The position numbers and the translations under genes were made by a program. Positions 1 through 7,181 of a DNA stretch of 12,500 bases are shown here, one piece after another. The notes beneath the pieces were generated by a model that did no database searches, had not been told where the DNA came from, and saw only the letters and a program-made list of their open reading frames with translations. This stretch comes from Neocallimastix lanati (nom. inval.) (Eukaryota > Neocallimastigomycota > Neocallimastigomycetes > Neocallimastigales > Neocallimastigaceae). How positions within the stretch are numbered: the first letter of the stretch is position 1; each line of letters starts with the position of its first letter. Location: positions 1 through 12,500 of the forward strand of contig JACVTC010000186.1 of assembly GCA_016946835.1 (NCBI GenBank), written 5' to 3'.

Positions 1-111
1 CTTCCAATCAATAAAATTAATTGGATCCAAAACCGACAAAATCAGAACTTTCAGTGAAGTTAAGAAATTTAAACAACAAATTTTCTTCTTTTGAAACTAA
101 AATCAATGGCT

Positions 112-784
112 AAAGATTTTCTTTATAGCAATATTTATTCACCGTCTACTCAGTTCTTTAATCTTTGTGTCAGTTGGAACATTAATGGATAGAATGATGA
201 AAAACGTGATGGTATTAGATACTTTAATGAAATTTTTAAACCCATATGTATTTGCTTGCAAGAGGTCGGTAATAGCCAATACCTTAATGTACATTCAAAG
301 AATTACCCATTTTCTTTGTCACTATAATACAATTTTACATAAAGCTGATCCAAATATACCCGGTATGAGAGGTCTTAGTATAAGTGTACATCGTTCATGT
401 TCATTTTCTCCTGATCCCTTTGAATATAAGTATATCATTTCTGTCAACATTACTTCTTTTTGGGGAATTAAATGCACTATTGGTAATATTTATGTTCCTA
501 CGGTCACTCAATTCTTCTTAATGAATTTGATGATAATAAAGAATTAAGTTCTAATGAAATGGTCAATAAATTTATAGAAACAGCTAATAAAGTTGGTGAT
601 TAAGTTCATGCTAGCTAGAGTTCCTTGTGATCTTAAAGGCTCCGCTTTCCACTGCACTTATTATATCAAGAAACTTTCTCATGAAAAGCATATTGCATTT
701 TATAAAAATCAAAAAAAAAAATTTTCTTTAGGTCCTAATCTTGAAAACCTTGATGATTTTTTTTTTTTTAAATTTGCTTCGTGA
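112..784 (+). pseudogene. LINE APE-like endonuclease domain (broken)
   Basis: In frame 1 the peptide SWNING occurs at 172-189, followed directly by a TAG where Trp is expected (SWNINGW is the usual first motif of exonuclease/endonuclease/phosphatase-fold LINE nucleases). Downstream in the same frame, LQEVG occurs at 256-270 and supplies the catalytic Glu of the second motif. The frame then shifts: GMRGLSISV (from about 363) and GNIYVPTVTQF (from about 481) read in frame 2 and match the central strand and the N/VYxP motif of the family. After about 545 the coding sense continues weakly, with FIETANKVGD in one frame and CDLKGSAFHCTYYIKKL in another. In the intact family this domain nicks the target DNA. 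Here at least one nonsense codon and several frameshifts destroy it. Confidence 0.8.
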
Positions 785-1149
785 GTATAAAAATATATGT
801 GGTAAAGTCAGATTAATTAAGTTTTCTATTAAATCAAAACAATTTCATCAGTCGATAGAATCTGTATGTAAATGATTTTCGTAACAAAAATGCTAGGAGT
901 GCTTGGTTAAAATTAAAGAAGCTATCTCATCCTCTGGACTCTAATTCTTCTTCGTCAAGCGTTTTTAAAGGGACAAAACAAGGTAACTATTTATTTTTTC
1001 TCATTCGGATTAATTTAATCGATTGGCTAAACATTATAGTGAACTAACTTCTTATGTTTACTCAACATAGTCTGTATGAAGAGTACTGGGTAAGTTAATT
1101 TGGAACTAATCCTAATAATCCTACTTGGGATATTAATGATTCTATTACT
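785..1149 (+). pseudogene. LINE linker between endonuclease and reverse transcriptase (broken)
   Basis: Short coding-like stretches persist across frames: AWLKLKKLSHP near 900-930, and EEYW ... NPTWDINDSI with the following MEEI near 1078-1160. LINE polyproteins usually have such a region just before the first RT motif. Stops and frame changes separate the pieces. There is no sign of an independent gene. Assignment rests on position and on the run-in to the RT domain, not on a recognised domain. Confidence 0.5.
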
Positions 1150-2000
1150 ATGGAAGAAATTCAAAACAAAGTATTTGATATGAAAAAAATAATAAAACTC
1201 CTGGCCCCGATGGTATTCCGATTGAATTTTTTAAAGCCTGCTTTAGTAAATCTGATTTATCCGATAATCAAGATGTTTCTTCAGATGATCACTACTCTAA
1301 ATGTGCTAAAATATTTACTTTCATTATTTAACAAAATCTGGGATGGTGATTTCCCTGAAGAGTGGAATTCAGCTTCTATAATATCAATTCCAAAAAAAGG
1401 AGATCTTTCGGATTGTAATAATTATCGTGGTATTTCTCTTATTAATGTTGGTTTAAAAAGCATTTCAAAGATTGTTACTAATAGAATTGCTAATTATGCC
1501 CTTGAACATAAATTTGTTAGACCTGAACAATTTGGATTTAGAAATAAAGAAGAATATACCAGTTTATATATTTCATTTAGAGAGATATGTCAAAGAAGAA
1601 AATTTCAAGGAAATTTTACTTATCTTGCTTTTCTCGATCTTAAAAAAAGCCTATGATTCAGTACCTATCTTTAATATTTTGACCAAATTATATAACTTAG
1701 GGATTAGAGATAAATGTCATCTGTTTTTAAGGAACCTTTATCTATCCTCTAAAGCTCGTGCTTTTTTTTAATAGTAATCTCTCTGAAGAATTTTCGATTC
1801 ATCGGGGTGTTAGACAAGGATGCCCTCTATCTCCTATTTTATTCAATTTGTTTATTAATGATTAATGATGTACTAGATAATTGTGATATGCATGGTGTAT
1901 ATTTAGAATCTCAATATTGTGGTGGTGGACTTTTTTGCCTGATGATATTGTTTTAGTGGCTCCATCTAAAACAAGCTCTTAAGAAAATTTTGAATTAAGG
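1150..2000 (+). pseudogene. LINE reverse transcriptase domain (broken)
   Basis: Several RT motifs are readable. KTPGPDGIPIEFF (1194-1232) is in one frame. FNKIWDGDFPEEWN, then SIPKKGDLSDCNNYRGISL and PEQFGF, follow in frame 1. FLDLKK (1630-1647) carries the first catalytic Asp (codon 1636-1638); an extra A in the following A-run then forces a frame change before AYDSV. RGVRQGCPLSP (1803-1835) is in the next frame. The [YF]xDD catalytic box is visible as DDIVLVAPSK with its Asp pair at 1941-1946, but an apparent extra C has turned Ala-Asp-Asp into Pro-Asp-Asp and shifted the frame. At least four frameshifts separate the motifs, so no functional enzyme can be made. In a live element this domain synthesises cDNA at the nicked target. 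Confidence 0.93.
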
Positions 2001-2690
2001 TTCATGAATGGGCTATTAAAAATGAAAAGAAATGAAATGACTTTTGGTATTAATAACTGTGATACTCTTGTTGTAAAACCGATTAACTTTGTTAAACCAA
2101 TAAATTACGAAGATCCATCTTTCTTTATTGGTAGTAACAAATTACCTATAGTAACAAATTACCTAAAATTGACAACTATACTTATCTTGGTATTCCTTTT
2201 GATAAATCTTTATCATTGAAACCCTATACAATCCAAATTAAACAGTAATTTAAATGTCAAGTTAAATTTGTACTTTCGATTTCTTATAAATAAATCTATT
2301 CCTCTCCCATTGAAGAAATATGTTTTAATTTCGTTTATTCTTAATCTTGGTTTATAATATGCTCCTCTCTTTGGTTCAAATAAAAGCAGATGCTTTAAAA
2401 CTCAAAAAAAATTATTAATAGAGGACTTTATTGGAATTATGGATTTAAATCCCGCAATTCTTCTGTCAGTCTCTATGATATTACTCGTGAATTGAGAATA
2501 CCTCCTCTTTCAGCTATCTGTGCAATATCTCAATTACTGCTGTTTTAGAAAATGAAAAAATTCATCATGTATTATTCATCATCTCACTAATAATATTCCT
2601 ACGATGTCACATTACTCATGGACTAAAGAATCAAGGACTTTGGATAAGAAAATTAAATGGTAAGAAAAAAAAAAGTGAAATAAAAAAAAT
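2001..2690 (+). pseudogene. LINE post-RT (thumb/connection) region, broken
   Basis: The stretch begins with RNEMTFGINNCDTLVV (about 2028-2075), the usual segment right after the RT catalytic box. It goes on through DNYTYLGIPFDKSL (about 2170-2211), the YLGxP box common in LINE polyproteins. IPLPLKKYVL and NLGL*YAPLFGSNKSRC follow at about 2300-2390. Frames change at several points and stops interrupt. A 17-base perfect tandem duplication at 2132-2165 adds a further frameshift. No separate gene is present. Confidence 0.75.
2132..2165 (+). repeat. 17-bp perfect tandem duplication inside the LINE
   Basis: tagtaacaaattaccta at 2132-2148 is repeated exactly at 2149-2165. Seventeen is not a multiple of three, so the duplication shifts the frame of the post-RT region. 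It looks like a replication-slippage event after the element died. Confidence 0.9.
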
Positions 2691-3356
2691 GTTTTATTGG
2701 GAAAGAGATGTCTTCAAACCCTCAAAAGCTAAAAAAGCAATTATTTACAAAAGGAGAATGATTTTGGATTTATTTCAGAAATCAGAAGCTTAACATTTCA
2801 ATATCCTAAATATCATTTAGGATTCTTTTGGATTTCTCGAATTAGGTGTGGTTTTAAATTCGACATTAGTATTTCCATTAAAAAAAAAATAGTTTCTGAA
2901 TGATGATTTCCCTAAATGTTACCCTTGTTGTGGTGTTAGTGTACCTAGCTTTTCTCACTGGATCTTTACCTGTAAAGAATTGGAAAATTACTAAAATAAA
3001 TATTTACCTTTTCCTTAATGATCTCTTTTTGAACTTTGCAATGATAATTGAACAAAAATCCTTGGATGTTTCTTTAGATTCAGAAAAGGATGATGATAAT
3101 ATTTATTATTATATATTGAGTGCACTCCTTGGTGGGCGTTCAATATATTCAAAAATTAAAGTTAATGATGGGGAACAAAGACAATTAGTTGACAATATTT
3201 TTAAACAAAGTTCAACTTCGTCAACTGTTCCGTATTTTGTGGGGATTGCAAAGTTTTCTAACAAACGTAATACCATTAATTTGTCGATCTTTTTTAGATG
3301 GATGATTGAAATGGTATTTCCGTTGTGTATCTATGGAATCTACCGTTGCTAAAGAG
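2690..3356 (+). pseudogene. LINE C-terminal region with CCHC-type zinc module, copy 1
   Basis: FYWERDVFKPSKAKKA (about 2694-2741) opens the region. GFLWISRIRCGFKFD (about 2820-2865) follows in another frame. A Cys/His module, KCYPCCGVSVPSFSHWIFTC, lies near 2914-2976 and gives the pattern Cx2C-x9-Hx4C, like the zinc-binding C-terminus of many LINE reverse transcriptases. Downstream, 2900-3352 stays open for 150 codons in the neighbouring frame; its first part is out of register with the zinc module, but its later part (DDDNIYYYILSALLGG and after) looks like genuine polyprotein sequence. It corresponds to the second LINE fragment at 4240-5168. The function of this tail is not established. It is truncated by stops. 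Confidence 0.75.
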
Positions 3357-3824
3357 AGTCGAAGTCAAAATAATATATAAAAGCATGGATTTTTCCACTT
3401 CCCGGTGAAAGATCGGATACAGATTCATTTTGATAACAATAATACTGATATTATTACTGGCAATCATGGACGTTGGTGTGATCATCATCAAAAGGAAAGG
3501 AGAAATAAAAAAAAAAAGTTAGTAGGCTATGGCTTCTAAATGCACTCACTTTAAATAATTATTATAATATATAATATTATTTTTCATGTATTTTTTTTTT
3601 TTTTTTTATTATTTTTCATTTAAATCATGTCATTTTATTATAATAAATTAAATAAAATTATTCTCAAAGTCAAAAAAAAAAAAAAAAAGAAGGTCAAAAT
3701 TTTAGTGTTAATCCTTATTAATCTATAATTTTATTATTATTAGAAAATTTTTTATTTATAAATACTTTTTCAAAGGTTCATCTGAGTCACCTGTTCCAAA
3801 AAAAAAAAAAAAAAAAAAAAAAAA
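3357..3824. other. LINE 3' tail and AT-rich spacer with homopolymers
   Basis: Residual mixed-composition sequence to about 3530 may be the LINE 3' untranslated tail. After that come AT-rich DNA, a 17-T run (3591-3607), a 17-A run (3672-3688) and a 27-A run (3798-3824). No ORF with coding character is seen on either strand. The long A-run at the end could be an old poly(A) tail or simple homopolymer expansion. Confidence 0.5.
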
Positions 3825-4180
3825 TTGTAGACTTGGCAGAATTCTTAACTAGCGAGCGCTATACCTATCCTAAAGTGGTTTCATTTTGAGCTATTATTTG
3901 ATAGGTATTCCAAAAAAACATCAAACTTAATAACCAAGAGCCGTCGACGTCGTACTGGTAAGGGCATAATGAATAATACAAAATACAGGATTCATCATCT
4001 CTTCCTACGATAGGGTGAATCTCGCCTTTTGTAGTTCAATAAATGATGAATCCCCCCCTCGGGGGGAGAGTTTAGTGGACATCACCACTATCTAAATTTT
4101 TTTAAAAAAGATATCACTTCCCTCCTCCTCTTTTTCGAGGCGAAATGTGCAATTGCTCAGGTAAGGTGATTTTTTTAAAA
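3825..4180. repeat. GC-richer, hairpin-rich island, probably related to the 5214-5512 module
   Basis: This island stands out from its AT-rich flanks. The left half resembles 5214-5345 with similar spacing of matches, for example ggtattccaaaaa near 3904 against ctattcccaaaaa near 5286, and ataaccaagagc near 3930 against ctaaccaaggagc near 5321. The right half holds several stems. ggattcatcat (3988-3998) pairs with atgatgaatcc (4043-4053). A C6/G6 stem at 4053-4066 has only two loop bases. tagtgg (4073-4078) pairs with ccacta (4085-4090), and tatct (4089-4093) with agata (4109-4113). A frame is also open from about 4050 to 4167 (EFSGHHHYLNFFKKD), so part may be decayed coding sequence. It could be an untranslated or N-terminal part of a retroelement. 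Confidence 0.45.
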
Positions 4181-4239
4181 AAAAATAAAAATAAAAATAA
4201 AAAAAAAATGTAAAAACTCGAAACATTTACTATCTCTGA

Positions 4240-5167
4240 TTTTTACTTAGCGATATCTCTCGTTGTAGATGTCATGCTTGGGATAAAGAAAATTAAATTT
4301 TAGCTGCAAAAATTAGATAAATTTCCATCAAAAAAAAGCTATTTTAAACTTTTACTGGGACAGAGATATGGCAGGAAAAATCAATCAAAGCTAAGGCTTA
4401 TAAAAAAAAAAAAAAAAAAAGTAAATAAATTTTAGAAAAATATAGAGAGCATCTTAAGCTAAACTCTAAATATCCTGAATTTAGCACTGGCTTCCAATGG
4501 GTACTTCGTGCCAGATGTAGATATAAATTTGATGCTCGTGTTTCTAAAGCTACCAATATTGATTGAAGAAGACTGTCCTGAAAGGTGTCAAATGTGTTCT
4601 TGTTGTTATAAAAAAAAAAAAAAAAAAAAAGTAATCCTCGATCAGAACATTGGTTTTTCTAAATGTTATCTTTACCGTGAATAAATATTTTAAGGATATT
4701 GAAATTCTTTATGAAATATTTTATATTATTTTTAAATATTGTCCAATATTTAAAAATAATGTAGACGTCGACACTTTAATCACAGATATGAATAATATAG
4801 AACTATGTTCTAATTCTAATAGTAGTAAAGAAGTATATAATATGAATAATAGTAACAATAGAAATAATATTGTTAATAATAGTAGAAATAATGATAGTGA
4901 AAATAGAAATTATTAATATTAGTGACAATGAAAATTATAATATCATTACTACTAATTTAGTGAATAGTTTCAATTGGTGAAATTCGTGTCAATTTAAGTA
5001 ATTTTTCTGAATAATGAGTGTGTAAGCATATATATATGTGACGTGGTACCGATTATATTATATATAATTTTCTTCTTGGTGGAAGAGATGTAGACATTAT
5101 TGATTTAAATTTATAAAAAGGAATGGGATATTTTGTTTAAGAGCTAAATCATTTCTGGTGGACTATT

Positions 5168-5168
<1 letters not shown>
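4240..5168 (+). mobile_element. Second LINE fragment, C-terminal part only
   Basis: The order of motifs parallels copy 1 but with different sequence, so this is a related element and not a recent duplicate. HAWDKEN ... AAKIR comes near 4274-4315. A Trp-Asp/Glu-Arg-Asp-like block sits near 4356. GFQWVLRARCRYKFDARVSKATNI (4491-4560) matches the RxRCG/YKFD block of copy 1. A Cys/His module (CPERCQMCSCC near 4576-4608, then SEHWF) is split by a 21-A run at 4610-4630. A leucine/aromatic tail follows, and an LLGGRD block (about 5070-5087) corresponds to LLGGRS of copy 1. Upstream endonuclease and RT are missing, as expected for a 5'-truncated LINE. Many stops and frameshifts are present. It ends at a 45-A run, which could be its poly(A) tail. 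Confidence 0.72.
4650..4916 (+). pseudogene. Asn/Ser-rich expansion in the tail of LINE copy 2
   Basis: An open stretch of 88 codons begins in the Cys/His module tail (FLNVIFTVNKYFKDIEI) and passes into a low-complexity segment dominated by Asn and Ser from about residue 53, built on aataat/agtaat repeats. It continues the copy 2 polyprotein and is unlikely to be an independent gene. The equivalent linker in copy 1 (DSEKDDDN region) is short and acidic, so the Asn/Ser run looks like a microsatellite expansion in copy 2. Confidence 0.5.

Positions 5169-5213
<45 letters not shown>
5169..5213. repeat. 45-A homopolymer at the end of LINE copy 2
   Basis: A pure run of 45 A, among the longest in the window. 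It lies immediately after the LLGG-containing tail of the second LINE fragment and before the repeated module, which fits a retrotransposon poly(A) tail. Plain homopolymer expansion is equally possible, because similar runs interrupt a protease pseudogene. No flanking target-site duplication was identified. Confidence 0.5.
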
Positions 5214-5214
<1 letters not shown>

Positions 5215-5512
5215 GCCATTCTTGGTGCGATCTACGGCTCTCTTAAACAGAAATTATGCTTAGGGCTAGTACTCGGCAAGGATTACTATTCCCAAAAATA
5301 TATAAGCGCAAGCTAACCAACTAACCAAGGAGCGTCAACGCTGAAAATGCAGTAAGACAGGCTAGCAGGGCACTATGCTTCTGAAAGGAGAAGACCATAA
5401 TTTCTTTCAGATAATCCATTCACACCCTAATCCATAAGGAGGTGAGGTTTGTTGCCTAGGAACTTTTTTTTTCTGAATCTATTTATACCCTTTATTTTTT
5501 GAATTTTAATTT
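5214..5512 (+). repeat. Dispersed repeat module, + copy (decayed coding sequence)
   Basis: This segment matches the reverse complement of 12074-12377 over about 250 bases with small gaps. Shared blocks include caaggatta near 5277, accaact near 5316, aaaatg ... gacaggc near 5345-5363, agaccataat near 5392, ggtgaggtt near 5442 and ttgccta near 5451. NAENAVRQASRA (5337-5372) corresponds to NAENVVGQASKA in the other copy. Here stops interrupt every frame. The module is GC-richer than its surroundings. It sits right after a LINE poly-A run. It may be the N-terminal or untranslated part of another retroelement, or a separate repeat family; the sequence does not settle which. Confidence 0.65.
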
Positions 5513-5664
5513 TTTTTTTTTTTATTTCACGTTACTATTTCAATTATTATGATGTTCTAATTGGACAAAAAAAAATAATATTTATTTATTTTATTAATTT
5601 TAAGTTTTTTTTTCTATTATTGAAATTAAAAATATTCATGTAATTAATAAATGAAAAAATAAAT
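5513..5664. other. AT-rich spacer
   Basis: AT-rich DNA with short A and T runs between the repeat module and the first readable piece of the protease pseudogene. No coding character is seen. The missing signal peptide and propeptide of the protease would be expected here, but nothing recognisable remains. Confidence 0.6.
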
Positions 5665-5684
5665 AAAGTTCGCAGTAATTGGGG

Positions 5685-5722
<38 letters not shown>

Positions 5723-6325
5723 TCACAAGGTAAATATCGAGATATTAATGGGCAATATGATAATAATTATTATTATCCTTCTTCTGAGGGAAAAGGAATT
5801 GATAATCTTTTTTTATAGATGAAGGTCATTGGACTTGAACATGATGATTTTGATAATACCAATGAACGTATCATAACATATAATGCTACCATTTATCATA
5901 ATAACTTATTTTCGACCTAAAAAGATAAAAATGTAAAGAGTTGCTATATTTCAAAGGATGATAAAAAAAAAAATCATGTATTCGGGTAAACGTTCAAGAC
6001 ACGATATAGCCATGGCATTCATAGCCGCTGGAACTCTCATTTAGTGCAGCAAAAAAAAAAAAAAAAAAAAAAAAATAAAAAAAAAAATATATATATATAT
6101 ATATATGTAATAGCACAATTCTATTCTACAAAAGAATTATTAATGGGTTTAGATTTACGTAAATCGCTATTCAAAACCCTATACAACAGTTCTTAATTTA
6201 TCAATTGATGGTATAATAGTAATATAGCCAAACTCTATAGGATAAAATTAATGAATTAACAAAGAATAATAATTATTATAGTGGCATCGGTAGGAAATTT
6301 TTGATGGAGAAGTCTGTACAACAAG

Positions 6326-6366
<41 letters not shown>

Positions 6367-6603
6367 GGTGAAAAAAATATTAAAGAAAAAAAAATTTTTT
6401 TTTTTCAGGTTATGATAATGTTATATTAGTCTGGGTATGGTTTTAACATGAATTTAGGTAATCCTTTATAAATATGTAGATTTTTCAAATTATGGAAAAT
6501 TCATTAGTATTTTCGGTCCTGGTAATAAAGGTTGATGTTTTAAATAATAGTCATTATTTAGCTCAAGGAACTTCAGCTTCTTCTGCATTAATGTCAGACG
6601 ATT

Positions 6604-6693
6604 CCACAAATTAAATATACTACTTCTTCAATGTCACAAATTAAATATACTACTTCTTCAATGTCACAAATTAAATACACTACTTCTTCAATG
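6604..6693 (+). repeat. Three tandem 30-bp units encoding [SP]QIKYTTSSM
   Basis: Units 6604-6633, 6634-6663 and 6664-6693 are nearly identical: a C for T at the first base of unit 1 and one T-to-C change inside unit 3. Thirty bases keep the frame, and each unit adds ten residues rich in Thr and Ser. The array lies directly after the catalytic-Ser motif of the protease pseudogene and before its C-terminal segment (LDKLINLSLKYIMKDLPANTTN). It is a recent in-frame expansion. Confidence 0.92.
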
Positions 6694-6829
6694 TTAGATA
6701 AATTGATTAATCTTTCACTTAAATATATTATGAAGGATTTACCCGCTAATACAACTAATAGATTTATTAATAATGGAAAACATTCGTGTATATTATTCTG
6801 GCCCAACTACTGTAACTTCTAAAGTACAA

Positions 6830-6976
6830 TATAGACGTGTATCTTCCTATGGAGCCTGTGCTGACTCTGAAACATGTTGTAGTGAATATGGCTATTGTGG
6901 GAATACAGGTGCATACTGTGTCAAAGGTTGTCAACCACAATGTGGTATTTGTTCAGCAGCAGCATCCACTAAGTGA
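6830..6976 (+). pseudogene. CBM18 (hevein-like) chitin-binding module 1 of the protease
   Basis: YGACADSETCCSEYGYCG, then AYCVKGC and QPQCGIC, show the Cys pattern of type-1 chitin-binding domains, including the adjacent Cys pair, the SxYGYCG aromatic chitin-contact loop and the closing Cys residues. The first hevein Cys (RCG) is missing in this frame: a tgt is present at about 6838 one base out of register, consistent with a two-base loss. The frame stays open from 6773 to a stop at 6974 (68 codons). Module 1 is followed by a Thr/Lys linker that crosses a 36-A run (7007-7042). The intact family binds chitin outside the cell. Confidence 0.88.
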
Positions 6977-7006
6977 AAGAAAACTACTACTACTATTATT
7001 AAGAAG

Positions 7007-7042
<36 letters not shown>
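7007..7042. repeat. 36-A run within the Thr/Lys linker of the protease pseudogene
   Basis: The run starts from aagaag Lys codons of the linker between CBM18 modules (TTTTIIKKK ... KTSIKKK). It appears to be an expansion of lysine codons into a pure homopolymer. Thirty-six bases would encode 12 Lys if in frame, but the flanking frames do not join cleanly. Confidence 0.8.
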
Positions 7043-7044
<2 letters not shown>

Positions 7045-7112
7045 TCTATTAAGAAGAAAAACAATTACTACGACTACTAAAAGAAAAATTCCAATATCAA
7101 CCGCTTTTTTAA

Positions 7113-7181
7113 AGATGTGGACCTGAATATGGTGCTTACAGCAATTCAAAATTATGTTGTAGTCAATAGGGCTATTTGTAA
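7113..7181 (+). pseudogene. CBM18 chitin-binding module 2, truncated
   Basis: RCGPEYGAYSNSKLCCSQ is followed by TAG (7167-7169), then GYL and TAA (7179-7181). This is the N-terminal half of a second hevein-like module: first Cys at 7116-7118 and the Cys pair before the YGYCG loop. The expected second Cys is replaced by Tyr, and the loop Tyr position is a stop. It follows the linker KTITTTTKRKIPISTAF. Everything after is AT-rich, so the 3' end of the gene has been lost. Confidence 0.85.

Larger units (their letters stand above)
1..3530 (+). mobile_element. Decayed non-LTR (LINE) retrotransposon, copy 1
   Basis: The domain order is endonuclease, linker, reverse transcriptase, post-RT region, then a C-terminal Cys/His module, which is the classic layout of an APE-type LINE polyprotein that copies its own RNA into nicked chromosomal DNA. 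Each block is recognisable only by switching among the three forward frames, and in-frame stops are common, so the element is dead. The left end runs off the window: coding-like sequence is already present at base 1 (frame 1, with stops). The 3' limit is uncertain; protein-like sequence fades after about 3356 and the sequence becomes AT-rich after about 3530. No target-site duplication was identified. The clade cannot be assigned by eye. The decay, the lack of any long ORF and the homopolymer-type indels all suggest an old insertion. Confidence 0.88.
5665..7181 (+). pseudogene. Secreted subtilisin-like (S8) serine protease with C-terminal CBM18 modules, pseudogene
   Basis: All S8 landmarks can be found, but in different frames. 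KVRSNWGY (5665-5688) and QYDNNYYYPSSEGKGID (about 5752-5802) lead to FIDEG with the catalytic Asp (codon 5818-5820), then HDDFD. CYISKDD lies near 5943. HGIH carries the catalytic His (6011-6013), with AAGTLI following after a frame change. KPYTTVLNLSIDG covers 6174-6212. GNF with the oxyanion Asn (6296-6298) is followed by GEVCTT. GYDNVILV starts near 6410, FSNYGKFISIFGPG near 6485, and GTSASSALMS (6567-6596) holds the catalytic Ser (6573-6575). A Thr/Ser repeat, a C-terminal extension and two chitin-binding modules follow. Frameshifts, stops and three A-runs (5691-5716, 6051-6075, 6326-6361) disable it. T11-CAG at 6395-6408 could be an intron acceptor, with gtaaag at 6362 as donor. Signal and propeptide are missing. 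An intact relative would be a secreted protease tethered to chitin, but that role is inference. Confidence 0.85.

Noticed and set aside
3294-3491. Minus-strand 65-codon open frame
   Set aside because: It overlaps the LINE C-terminal tail on the other strand, shows no motif and is short enough to be chance.
5214-5460. Possible tRNA or other RNA gene in the GC-richer patch
   Set aside because: No T-arm consensus or cloverleaf was found, and similarity to 12074-12377 with a conserved reading frame explains the composition better.
6594-6822. Two short open frames on opposite strands over the 30-bp repeats
   Set aside because: The minus frame is the antisense of the minisatellite. The plus frame is real only as a fragment of the protease pseudogene, not a separate gene.
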